Part shown: one piece after another, positions 33,049-41,705 of the stretch
Layout of the letters: each line of letters opens with the position of its first letter
How positions within the stretch are numbered: the first letter of the stretch is position 1
NCBI RefSeq assembly: GCF_900166625.1
Contig: NZ_LT800499.1
Coordinates: 3,855,213 to 3,919,212, forward strand
Length of the DNA: 64,000 nucleotides
Reading direction: 5' to 3'
Origin: Halobacillus massiliensis
Lineage (GTDB): Bacteria; Bacillota; Bacilli; Bacillales; Halobacillaceae
Notes under the pieces: generated by a model
Told to the model about the DNA's origin: nothing
Seen by the model: the letters and a program-made list of their open reading frames with translations, nothing else
Databases searched by the model: none
Position numbers and translations under genes: made by a program

Positions 33049-35717
33049 TGGATAAAAATTTTGTATTCATGTTCGATCAACCAGAAAAAGGGAGCAAGGA
33101 ACTTCTAGGAGGCAAAGGCGCTAACTTAGCTGAAATGACACGTATTGGTTTACCAGTTCCTTATGGATTTACGATAACTACTGCAGCCTGTAATTCCTAT
33201 TATGACACAGGACAGGTGATCCCGCCTGAGGCAGAGCTTCAAGTGTTGAAAGCCCTTAAACTACTTGAGGAAAAAACAGGTAAGAAATTAGGCGATGCAG
33301 CAGACCCTCTCCTCGTTTCCGTGCGTTCCGGAGCGGTACACTCCATGCCCGGCATGATGGACACGGTGTTAAACCTTGGTTTAAATGATGAATCTGTACA
33401 AGGAATGGCAGAACTGACTAATAACCCGCGCTTTGCTTATGACTCCTACCGTCGGTTTATTCAGATGTTCAGTGATGTTGTCCTCCATGTAGACAATTTT
33501 CATTTCGAACGTCAGCTGGAAGAACTCCGCGAAGAAAAAGGCTATGATTCCGATACAGAAATAACCGCTGAAGAATGGCAGCAGGTTATTGGAAATTTTA
33601 AAGATATTGTAAAAAAACATGCAAAACGCAGCTTTCCTGAAGATCCAAAGGACCAGCTGTTCTTAACCATCAATGCAGTGTTTGACTCCTGGAATAATCA
33701 GCGGGCAGTCTTGTACCGCCGTCTTCACCAGATACCTGGACACCTGGGAACCGCAGTAAACATTCAAAGCATGGTATTTGGAAATATGGGAAATGATTCA
33801 GGCACAGGGGTAGCCTTTACCCGTAACCCCTCTACCGGTGAATCCAAACTTTATGGAGAATACTTAATGAATGCTCAAGGTGAAGATGTAGTGGCAGGCA
33901 TTCGCACTCCTCAACCTATCGCAAGTCTTCAGAAAGAAATGCCGACCGTCCACCAGCAGTTAATAGACACCTGTCAGCTGTTAGAAAACCACTATAAGGA
34001 CATGCAAGATATCGAATTCACCGTTGAACGCGGAAATCTTTTTATCCTTCAGACACGAACAGGGAAACGCACCGCCCAAGCTGCCATTAAAATTGCGGTT
34101 GAACTCGTTAAAGAAGAAATCATAGATAAGCAGGAAGCCGTTTTACGTGTAGATCCTGACCAGCTCAACCAGCTGCTTCACCACCGGATTGACCCAGACC
34201 ATAAAAGGACACCATTAACTTCTGGCTTACCCGCTTCTCCAGGAGCAGCTACAGGACAAGTCATCTTTGATGCGGATGAAGCAGAAGAGCTCGCCAAAAA
34301 CGGAAAAAGGGTTATTTTAGTCCGTCCAGAGACTACGCCAGATGATATCCATGGAATTGTAGCTTCACAAGCCACAGTGACAAGTCGAGGGGGAATGACA
34401 AGTCATGCGGCAGTAGTGGCTAGAGGCATGGGAAAAGCCTGTATCTGCGGCTGTGAATCTTTGAAAATACATTTAAACTCAAAACAGTTCTCCGTAGAAG
34501 ATGTGGTAATTAAGCAGGGAGATACAATTACAATCGACGGTTCAACAGGTGAAATCTTCCTCGGAGAAATACCCATGATTGAACCACAGCTTTCCGACGA
34601 ATTTCAGCTGCTTTTAAGATGGGCAGATGAACAAACTAAAATGGGGGTTAGGGCAAATGCTGATAATCCACAAGACGCGGCAAAAGCACTGGAGTTTGGA
34701 GCAGGAGGCATTGGTCTGTGCCGTACCGAGCATATGTTTATGGATGCTGGCCGAATCCCTCTTGTCCAGGATATGATTCTGTCTGAAACCAATCAGGAAC
34801 GTAACCATGCACTTGATAAACTGTTACCTATGCAACAGCAGGACTTTGAAGAAATATTTAAAACGATGCAGGGATATCCGATTACAGTCCGGTTATTAGA
34901 TCCTCCCCTCCACGAGTTTTTACCGGATAAAGAAGACCTGCTCGTTGATGTAACAAAGCTGCAAATCACAGACCCTTCTTCTAAGGAACTCAATGAAAAG
35001 CAGGAACTTCTGCGGAAAGTCCGTCTACTTGAAGAATCCAATCCAATGCTGGGGCATCGCGGCTGCCGCCTTGGAATGATACACCCTGAAATATACGAAA
35101 TGCAGGCTAAAGCCATATTTCATGCCATCTCTGCCGTAAATAAAAAAGGGATTCAAGTTAACTCAGAGATTATGATTCCTTTAGTCAGTCATGTAAATGA
35201 ACTAAAAAATATGCGTCAACTGGTCGTAAATATCGGAGAACAGATTAAGGAAGAAACAGAAGAAGACTACAATTACCTTATCGGTACCATGATTGAAACA
35301 CCACGAGCCGCGTTAACAGCAGATCGAATCGCACAGGAAGCCGACTTTTTCTCTTTTGGAACGAATGACTTAACTCAAACCACCTTTGGATTCAGCCGCG
35401 ATGATGCAGAAGGCAAGTTCCTGCAGCATTACGTTGAAAACGAAGTGCTGCCAAGTAATCCATTTGTTTCTTTAGATCAAGATGGAGTAGGAAAACTTGT
35501 TGAAAACGGTGTGAAAATGGGAAGAGCGACAAAGCCTGCGCTTAAAACCGGTATTTGCGGAGAGCATGGTGGTGAAAAGAAATCCATACAATTCTGTTTT
35601 GATTTAGGTATGGATTATGTAAGCTGTTCCCCATTCCGCGTTCCAACTGCACGTCTTGCAGCAGCTCAGGCAACTATACGCAGTAAGCAGAAGGAGCAGG
35701 TGCTTCAATATAATTAA
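33048..35717 (+). CDS. ppdK: Pyruvate, phosphate dikinase
   Basis: 889 residues, full length. Order: ATP-grasp nucleotide domain with GGKGANLAEM at the N-terminus, then the swivelling domain with the catalytic His in GGMTSHAAVVARGMGKACICGC. The last part is the TIM-barrel PEP/pyruvate domain with GTNDLTQTTFGFSRDD and CGEHGG. It interconverts pyruvate, ATP and phosphate with PEP, AMP and PPi. Here it is probably used to make PEP for gluconeogenesis, under control of the adjacent regulatory protein and of CcpN-like sites. Confidence 0.95.
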   Translation: MDKNFVFMFDQPEKGSKELLGGKGANLAEMTRIGLPVPYGFTITTAACNSYYDTGQVIPPEAELQVLKALKLLEEKTGKKLGDAADPLLVSVRSGAVHSMPGMMDTVLNLGLNDESVQGMAELTNNPRFAYDSYRRFIQMFSDVVLHVDNFHFERQLEELREEKGYDSDTEITAEEWQQVIGNFKDIVKKHAKRSFPEDPKDQLFLTINAVFDSWNNQRAVLYRRLHQIPGHLGTAVNIQSMVFGNMGNDSGTGVAFTRNPSTGESKLYGEYLMNAQGEDVVAGIRTPQPIASLQKEMPTVHQQLIDTCQLLENHYKDMQDIEFTVERGNLFILQTRTGKRTAQAAIKIAVELVKEEIIDKQEAVLRVDPDQLNQLLHHRIDPDHKRTPLTSGLPASPGAATGQVIFDADEAEELAKNGKRVILVRPETTPDDIHGIVASQATVTSRGGMTSHAAVVARGMGKACICGCESLKIHLNSKQFSVEDVVIKQGDTITIDGSTGEIFLGEIPMIEPQLSDEFQLLLRWADEQTKMGVRANADNPQDAAKALEFGAGGIGLCRTEHMFMDAGRIPLVQDMILSETNQERNHALDKLLPMQQQDFEEIFKTMQGYPITVRLLDPPLHEFLPDKEDLLVDVTKLQITDPSSKELNEKQELLRKVRLLEESNPMLGHRGCRLGMIHPEIYEMQAKAIFHAISAVNKKGIQVNSEIMIPLVSHVNELKNMRQLVVNIGEQIKEETEEDYNYLIGTMIETPRAALTADRIAQEADFFSFGTNDLTQTTFGFSRDDAEGKFLQHYVENEVLPSNPFVSLDQDGVGKLVENGVKMGRATKPALKTGICGEHGGEKKSIQFCFDLGMDYVSCSPFRVPTARLAAAQATIRSKQKEQVLQYN

Positions 35718-35737
35718 AACTGAAATGCAATTAAAGT

Positions 35738-35775
35738 ACCCTAAACTCAATTAATTTGATGTTTGGGGTTTTTTC
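35738..35775 (+). terminator. Terminator of the PPDK operon
   Basis: Stem CCCTAAAC / GTTTGGGG followed by T6. Confidence 0.75.
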
Positions 35776-36120
35776 TTACTAATTGAGTTTCTTCTGTTAA
35801 TATAGTGACCCAAAATTACATATAACGTTATAACGGTATCTCCCTCGTTTGATTGCAAACCAAAATAAGAGTGAAACATATACTTTCAAATTTTGAGAGA
35901 ATTATTTATAACAATGGGTTCTTTATGAGTAACCTAATGGCTTTCTTTCTTACACCATTTATAAAGATGTACTTTAAAAACCACAATACCTTACACAAAA
36001 ATAGCACAGTATCTCTAAACTCAGTCCCACTAACCTGCCCCTATACTTGAATACTCAGTTTTGAGATTAATTGTCGTGCCACTTAAATCTTTGCCATATG
36101 TATCTTCAAATTTAAGAACA
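35776..36120. other. AT-rich spacer with no supported gene
   Basis: A 65-codon plus-strand frame at 35853-36050 has no ribosome site and no recognisable sequence. I see no promoter or RNA gene. Confidence 0.4.
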
Positions 36121-36157
36121 AAAAAAGCCTCTCAAGAGTTTACAAACTCGAGGCTTT
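36121..36157. terminator. Terminator-like hairpin resembling the groEL terminator
   Basis: AAAAAAGCCTCTC... / ...GAGGCTTTTAG with an inner helix GAGTTT / AAACTC. Its left arm is the same as that of the groEL terminator at 49047-49087. It lies 93 bp from a copy of the groEL 3' end. Confidence 0.6.
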
Positions 36158-36249
36158 TAGATCAAGACTCAAATATCAAAAATCCATTCAACATATAATT
36201 ATTGTGCTTCAAATCCTCATTCCTTAACTATAAAGGGTTTGAGGACAGC

Positions 36250-36267
36250 TTACATCATGCCGCCCAT
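36250..36267 (-). pseudogene. Fragment identical to the 3' end of groEL
   Basis: 18 bases (36250-36267) are identical to the last six codons of groEL at 49183-49200, encoding the end of the Gly-Met tail. The preceding AAAGGGTTT-like bases and the terminator at 36121 also recur beside the real groEL. Upstream of these codons (beyond 36267) the similarity stops. It is a remnant of a second groEL end or of a small duplication. Confidence 0.5.
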
Positions 36268-36514
36268 GGTTTCAGCATGATAAATAAAGATTAATAATAC
36301 ACGTTTTAATAGAAAAAATTCGCTTTAAATAAGCTCTACTCAATTTCCATATATATTATAAATAATCACTAAATGAGTGAAAGTATGTCAAAAAGTATGT
36401 CATCTATTGCTCAAACAATTATCCATTTCGATTTACTCAGAAATTAATTTTCAAACAGTTACTCAAAATTGTTAATCGTTATTTTTGAAAATGAACTTTT
36501 ACTCAAGTTCATTT

Positions 36515-36646
36515 TCAGGAATTCTTTAGCTGGTTTATTAATTCGGACATTTTTGTTAAGTAGAGTAAATCAGCTGGCCCTTCAACCAATAGGTTGTTCT
36601 TAGAAACAAATAAATTTTGAGCTACTTCATACCTTAAGCTGTCCAT
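36515..36646 (-). pseudogene. Remnant of an OLD-type ATPase/TOPRIM nuclease
   Basis: 43 codons read YEVAQNLFVSKNNLLVEGPA and DLLYLTKMSEL, the TOPRIM entry motif of OLD family (AAA ATPase plus nuclease) proteins. The rest of the gene is absent on both sides. The region 36268-36778 otherwise shows only AT-rich debris. Confidence 0.6.
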
Positions 36647-36778
36647 TTTATGGGGCACAGTTCAATGATCCCGAAAAGGAAACTGCATTGATAATGCCGT
36701 TAAAAACTAAACTGCCATACACCAATTGAATGTAGTGCCGTGGCTACTTGATATTTTTTAGTCTAATATAACTGTGTG

Positions 36779-38554
36779 TCATTCCATTTCAGGATTGGGA
36801 TCTTCATATTCTATGGTAATCATACTCCAGTACTCGAGGTTAGGGACAGTCAAGAATAACATTCCTGCCTTTTGTTCAAATTCTACAGATGTGGGTATAC
36901 CTTGAGCATTATCTGGAGAAGCCACCCATATATTTTTTATTCTTCTGGATTCTTGCAAAGTGATAGACAACGGGCCTGTTTTGGAAGGAGGTGACTGTGT
37001 CCCTTCAGAATCACGCCATTCCATATGAGATGCATCCATGTAGTTGAGCAGATGTATCATTTTTTTATTTTCAGTTTTTTTTGCAAAAGTGTAAACAGTC
37101 CCTTTTTTTGGTTTATCTGCAAATGTTACATTCTCTGATGAAAGATTTGCTTCTGCTGGGGATAGTTCATCCCCGCGTAAAAGGTTTTGATACCCTACCA
37201 GAAAATCATAATAATGAACAAGTTTTTTTCGTAATTTCTGCGGCATAGAGAGATTCTCATTAGGAAAAAATTCTTTAGCAAGCATATGTTCTCCAAGTTC
37301 TATATGGGCGCCGCCATGAGCAAAGATTAGAGCATCTGTATAAAGAATTCCCGGCGTATTAAAGAATCCCTTTTGATCGCCTTTATCATAATTCATATAA
37401 GCAGCTAGGACGGTATTTTTTCTGTAGTCGATTCTGTTGGCCACCAGGATATTTTTTAACTGAGCATAGGTTGTAATAGGGTCCCATACTTCTGTATATA
37501 GAAAAGGAACTCCTGACGCAGCAATTTGCTGTTGGCCGTATTGATTGACAGCATTCATTACAAACGTGTGATTAGGGAATCTTTCTTTAACAGACTGCAA
37601 GAAATTTTTAAAGCCCTCTGTCATACTCATTGGTTGTCCATATCCATTGAAGACCTTCCCTCGATCTCCTAATTGATCAAGATGCCAGCCATCGAAACTT
37701 AATTCATCGAATACGGTTTGCTGGTTGTAAAAAATATAATCCTGCCATTCTTTATTACCAGGGTCTGTTAAGAATATATCACTTTTCCAGTCATCAGGAA
37801 GCGGATGAGTATCAATGGTTTGCTGATGTTTATCCTTGAACACATACCATGAAGGAAGCACACCATCTGCTTCAGCTTCTTTTAAACTTCCATACAATAA
37901 ATTATAACTCATTGTTTTCATTCCATTTTTATGAGCAAGCTCAATATAGTTTGCTATTGTAGAAAGGGAAACAGGCTTATTTGCAACGTTTGCCCAGTTG
38001 GTTAAGACACGGCCGTCCTGTTTTTTTAATGGAAGATGGTGCTCATCATGCCAATCGTAAAACTGAAGAGCATTAATATGATATCGATTCAACTTTTTGA
38101 TTATGGTTTTTTGGTCCTGTTTTTTCATATCAGAGAATTTTGAAAGAAACCCGTACCTTGGGAAAGCTGTCCAATTGGATGAGACGTCTACAGCAATAGT
38201 AGAAGCTTGCTTCTGGTTATTTAAGGAAATTGCGACTAAATAGCCTTGATGATCCCGTGAAGGAGGTAACCAATCCCATTCAAAGCTCTTTCCATTAATG
38301 GACAAGGTCTGTTCATCAATTTTCATTCCCCGATGGTAATAGGAAACCTGAATAAAACCTTCAGTATAGGAGGTATTGAGTTCGCCCTTAAATTGTACCT
38401 TTTCTCCAGGATTATAGGCAGCCTTATCTTTGGCAATAGAGCTGATGGAAATATGGGGCCCATGATCGTGTTGGTCCGATCGAAGCGAAAAAACAATCAG
38501 CAATATAAGCATTACTCCTATTCCGCTTATTAAAAACAACCATTTTATATTCAT
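36779..38554 (-). CDS. GH66 dextranase-like glycosidase, membrane-anchored
   Basis: 591 residues. An uncleaved-looking N-terminal hydrophobic segment (about 4-24) should anchor it outside the membrane. A beta-sandwich follows (about 35-125), then a TIM barrel with the GH66 nucleophile Asp293 in GWHLDQLGDRG and acid Glu355 in YTEVWD, and a C-terminal beta domain. GH66 enzymes are endo-dextranases or cycloisomaltooligosaccharide glucanotransferases that cut alpha-1,6-glucan. It lies 57 bp after the GH31 gene, separated by a hairpin, and probably forms an operon with it. Confidence 0.85.
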   Translation of the reverse strand: MNIKWLFLISGIGVMLILLIVFSLRSDQHDHGPHISISSIAKDKAAYNPGEKVQFKGELNTSYTEGFIQVSYYHRGMKIDEQTLSINGKSFEWDWLPPSRDHQGYLVAISLNNQKQASTIAVDVSSNWTAFPRYGFLSKFSDMKKQDQKTIIKKLNRYHINALQFYDWHDEHHLPLKKQDGRVLTNWANVANKPVSLSTIANYIELAHKNGMKTMSYNLLYGSLKEAEADGVLPSWYVFKDKHQQTIDTHPLPDDWKSDIFLTDPGNKEWQDYIFYNQQTVFDELSFDGWHLDQLGDRGKVFNGYGQPMSMTEGFKNFLQSVKERFPNHTFVMNAVNQYGQQQIAASGVPFLYTEVWDPITTYAQLKNILVANRIDYRKNTVLAAYMNYDKGDQKGFFNTPGILYTDALIFAHGGAHIELGEHMLAKEFFPNENLSMPQKLRKKLVHYYDFLVGYQNLLRGDELSPAEANLSSENVTFADKPKKGTVYTFAKKTENKKMIHLLNYMDASHMEWRDSEGTQSPPSKTGPLSITLQESRRIKNIWVASPDNAQGIPTSVEFEQKAGMLFLTVPNLEYWSMITIEYEDPNPEME

Positions 38555-38572
38555 AACGAATCACCTATATAT

Positions 38573-38603
38573 GAGGGGGCTGACGAAAAAACGCCAGCCC
38601 TCT
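38573..38603 (-). other. Intergenic hairpin between GH31 and GH66 genes
   Basis: GAGGGGGCTG-ACG / CG-CCAGCCCTC stem in the 57 bp between the genes, without a T-run on the minus strand. It could protect the upstream mRNA or weaken read-through rather than end transcription. Confidence 0.45.
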
Positions 38604-38611
38604 CCCCCATA

Positions 38612-41164
38612 TTATTTTCTTTTATTACCTTTAAAGAAAATCTTAATCTTGTGTTTTTCATCTGCTGGTACATTGACATAAAGAGAATTATTTTCTTCAT
38701 CATAGAAGTATGATTCCTGATTAGACTTTACTTCTTCCACTGACGTTACTTGGTTATATTTTGCGCGGGCTGCCTGGACTTTCTTTGGAGCAGCTTCGCC
38801 ATTCAATTTAAGTGTATAGGAGTCTAATGCTGTGTTGTATCCTGTTGCTTGTTTCTTCGTTTTGAATTCTATATGCTTCCCTTTACGTTGAATCACTAAG
38901 TCTGTGATGTTATACTCACCATCTTTATAATCAAGGGTAGCACCATCGTCTTCATAGAAAGAGTAGGTTGCTTTTTCATCAAGGTAGGTATCGAGTACTA
39001 AATTCTCTAATGGTTTTTCACCCGTGTATTGTTGGACCTCACGTGTAGGAATCATAGAATCTTTTTTCACGTAAATTGGAAGATGATCAAGCTGGGCATT
39101 CGTGTGAATGGTTTGACCGCCTTCATATTCTTCGCCTGTCCAGTAATCAACCCAGGTTTCTCCTTCTGGAAGATACACATCACGTTCTGTCTGTCCTTGT
39201 TTAACAACTGGAGCAAGCATCATAGAGGAACCGAACATGAATTGGTCACTAATATTATGCGTGTTTTCATCTTCCTGGAACTGATAAACAAGCGGCTGTT
39301 GGACGGGTGTTCCATTTTCAGAAGCATCAATGAACGTATTGTAAAGATAAGGCATTAGCTTGTAACGCATTTCAACATACTTCTTACTAATGTCTTCCAC
39401 TTCTTGGCCAAAGGCCCATGGCTCTTGTCCCTGTTTTTCCCCTTCAGCTTTTTTGTCACTATCATAATGGATACGAGAGAATGGAAGGAACGCCCCTACT
39501 TCAATCCACCGTGCGAACATTTCTGCATCCGGACGTCCTGCGAAACCGCCGATATCATTTCCGACGAAAGGTACACCGGAAAGACCAATGTTTGTGTTCA
39601 TTGGAATTGACATTTGTAAGTGATCCCATTCACTGACATTGTCCCCAGTCCAAAGGGCAGCGTAACGTTGAGATCCTGCATACATATCACGAGTTAACAC
39701 GAAAGGACGAGTATTTGGCTTATACTTTTCGAAAGCCTTATATGTAGCTTCCGCTTCGTCATGGCCGTATAAATTATGGTATTCAGCATGGGTGCGTTTG
39801 TTTTCGCCTTCTCCAAAGGTTACATCTAGCGGCATAGTATGATAGGGACCGTCAAAAACAGCTGGTTCATTCATATCGTTCCAAATGCCGTCTATACCTT
39901 TATCAAACAGGATATTGTGTTTGGTTGCCCACCATTCACGAACTTCTGGTTTAGAGAAGTCTGGGAACATGGAGTCTCCAGGCCATACTTTACCTACGAA
40001 ATTTGTACCATCCGGATTTTTAGCCCAGTAGTCATTAGCTGTGCCTTCATCGTACATAAAGTATCCAGGATCCTTTTTAACAGCAGGGTCGTTGATTGTG
40101 ATTTTATGGAAATTCATATCATCAAGTTTTTGATGAAGAGCTTCGCTGCCGAATTTATCAGACCATGTGAAAACACGGTATTCGTCCATATAATCAATAT
40201 CAAAGTGCATAGTGTCAATAGGAATATTTTTTTCGCGGTACGTCTCAGCTACACGTTCAATATCCTCTGCCGAATATTCCCACTTAGATTGATGAAGACC
40301 CAGTGTCCATTTGGCAGGTTTGTCTATCTTACCCGTCAAATTAGTATAACTGTCAAGCACATCTTCAATTTCTGGTCCGTACATAAAGTAATAATTTAAC
40401 TTTCCATCGTCGGCATAGAAGTAGTAATAATCATCGCTTTCGCTCGCCATTTCAAAATAGGAACGGTTCGTGTTATCAAAGAAAATACCGTAAGCTTTGT
40501 CATTTTTTAAACCGATGAAGAAAGGGATAGATGTATATAAATATTTTGTATTGGGCTGGTAACCGTAAGCATCTGTGTTAAACATACCGATACTTTCCCC
40601 CCGTTGATTTACCTCAAGTCCTCCCTGTTCGCCAAAGCCATAGAAAGCTTCGTTTTCATTGGTTTTCTTGTAAACATAAGGTTTCTCGCCATCATAGCCT
40701 GAACCATTCTTCATGTAGTCCTCGTTGATCACATTTCCTTTTTTATCAAGGAACTTAATACCAAATGGTTCTTTTTTAATTTTGACCGTGATTTCATTAG
40801 TAGTCAGAGTAATTTCTCCATTTTGTTCTTTCACGTCAAAGGATGGTGTGTCCCATTCCTTTTTCGCAATAGCTTCAGAAAAGTATTCTTCTTCACCATC
40901 ATTCAGGATGGAAATTTTAGCCATGTCCTCAGAGAATAGTCGAATAAATGCTGTTTGGTCTGAGGAGAGATCGAGCTTTACACCATTTTCTACTTGTTGA
41001 ACGCCTTCAACTTGCAGTTGTTTTTTAACAGCTTCTTGGTTCAGCTCTTTGTCTGGGTGGGGTTGAGTTACAGCTAATACATTAGGTGCCTGTGCGGCGA
41101 ATATGCTCGCAGCTATAGCTGTGGTAGCAACTAAGCGAGAAATATTTTTTGATGGTTTGTGCAT
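38612..41164 (-). CDS. Secreted GH31 alpha-glucosidase
   Basis: 850 residues from ATG 41164, with GAGGGGA 9 bases upstream. A Sec signal peptide (about 1-32) ends near VLA. An N-terminal beta domain is followed by the GH31 barrel with nucleophile Asp430 in GIWNDMNEP and acid Asp508 in LWTGDN, and then C-terminal beta domains. The last ~60 residues (PKKVQAARAKY, YFYDEENNSLYVN) are repeated at the end of the GH27-like protein at 41706-44837. It should remove glucose from alpha-glucosides such as isomaltooligosaccharides outside the cell. Confidence 0.88.
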   Translation of the reverse strand: MHKPSKNISRLVATTAIAASIFAAQAPNVLAVTQPHPDKELNQEAVKKQLQVEGVQQVENGVKLDLSSDQTAFIRLFSEDMAKISILNDGEEEYFSEAIAKKEWDTPSFDVKEQNGEITLTTNEITVKIKKEPFGIKFLDKKGNVINEDYMKNGSGYDGEKPYVYKKTNENEAFYGFGEQGGLEVNQRGESIGMFNTDAYGYQPNTKYLYTSIPFFIGLKNDKAYGIFFDNTNRSYFEMASESDDYYYFYADDGKLNYYFMYGPEIEDVLDSYTNLTGKIDKPAKWTLGLHQSKWEYSAEDIERVAETYREKNIPIDTMHFDIDYMDEYRVFTWSDKFGSEALHQKLDDMNFHKITINDPAVKKDPGYFMYDEGTANDYWAKNPDGTNFVGKVWPGDSMFPDFSKPEVREWWATKHNILFDKGIDGIWNDMNEPAVFDGPYHTMPLDVTFGEGENKRTHAEYHNLYGHDEAEATYKAFEKYKPNTRPFVLTRDMYAGSQRYAALWTGDNVSEWDHLQMSIPMNTNIGLSGVPFVGNDIGGFAGRPDAEMFARWIEVGAFLPFSRIHYDSDKKAEGEKQGQEPWAFGQEVEDISKKYVEMRYKLMPYLYNTFIDASENGTPVQQPLVYQFQEDENTHNISDQFMFGSSMMLAPVVKQGQTERDVYLPEGETWVDYWTGEEYEGGQTIHTNAQLDHLPIYVKKDSMIPTREVQQYTGEKPLENLVLDTYLDEKATYSFYEDDGATLDYKDGEYNITDLVIQRKGKHIEFKTKKQATGYNTALDSYTLKLNGEAAPKKVQAARAKYNQVTSVEEVKSNQESYFYDEENNSLYVNVPADEKHKIKIFFKGNKRK

Positions 41165-41195
41165 ATTTATTCTTCCCCTCGAATTAATATTTATG

Positions 41196-41207
41196 GCAAC
41201 CGGTTGC
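41196..41207. promoter_or_regulatory. LacI/MalR-type operator
   Basis: Perfect palindrome GCAACCGGTTGC just downstream of the predicted start of transcription of the GH31 gene. It differs from the GAGTAAACGTTTACTC sites of the local LacI gene, so another LacI-family protein may bind it. Confidence 0.6.
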
Positions 41208-41215
41208 ACAAATTA

Positions 41216-41244
41216 ACTGTACATCTATGCAAAAAATTTGACAA
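41216..41244 (-). promoter_or_regulatory. Promoter of the GH31-GH66 unit
   Basis: On the minus strand TTGTCA (41239-41244), 17 bases, TACAGT (41216-41221). Confidence 0.55.
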
Positions 41245-41595
41245 GAGAAGGTTTAGTATCGATTCTAGGGTGACTTATGTACTATTAAAACTTTTGTAAC
41301 AAATATGTAATCGCTTTTAAAAAATATGTAAAGGTTTGCAAAAAAATGAAAATTGAAACAAATGGATCATTGCTTTCTACACCTATTTCTAAGTATAACC
41401 GAACATAAATATAAAACTTATCCTTCAAATTTACACATTCACACCAATACAACAAATAAAAAAGCCCCTAACCGTTGCAGGATCAACGACCAGAGGCTTT
41501 TAAGACTTAGTGATTCCGCGGGCTCCATCCTGTCAAGGTGGACAACTGTCTAGGAATGATTGTAATGATCTTAGTGGTAAAAGCCTATTTTAAAA
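41245..41595. terminator. Spacer with one terminator-like hairpin (41458-41503)
   Basis: The only structure seen is AAAAGCCCCT ... AGAGGCTTTT with an inner GTTG / CAAC helix at 41458-41503. Plus-strand reading frames here have no ribosome site. Confidence 0.5.
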
Positions 41596-41630
41596 AGAGC
41601 TATCTTTCCTATTTCAGAATAGGAGGCTCT
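41596..41630 (-). terminator. Terminator of the GH27-like gene
   Basis: Minus-strand stem AGAGC / GCTCT with inner CCTATT / AATAGG, followed by TTTTTAAAA. Confidence 0.65.
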
Positions 41631-41705
41631 GATATTCCGGACTTTTTTCCATCACTATACTTGATTTGAAAAAATCAACAGCAAATTGTAGTGCTGCTTT
41701 TCATC

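Noticed and set aside
35853-36050. 65-codon frame after the PPDK operon
   Set aside because: No ribosome site, no homology, composition like the surrounding AT-rich spacer.
39839-40399. 186-codon plus-strand frame opposite the GH31 alpha-glucosidase
   Set aside because: Antisense to a clear catalytic domain; no family features and no start site.
41353-41553. 66-codon plus-strand frame near 41.4 kb
   Set aside because: It runs through a terminator hairpin and has no start signal.
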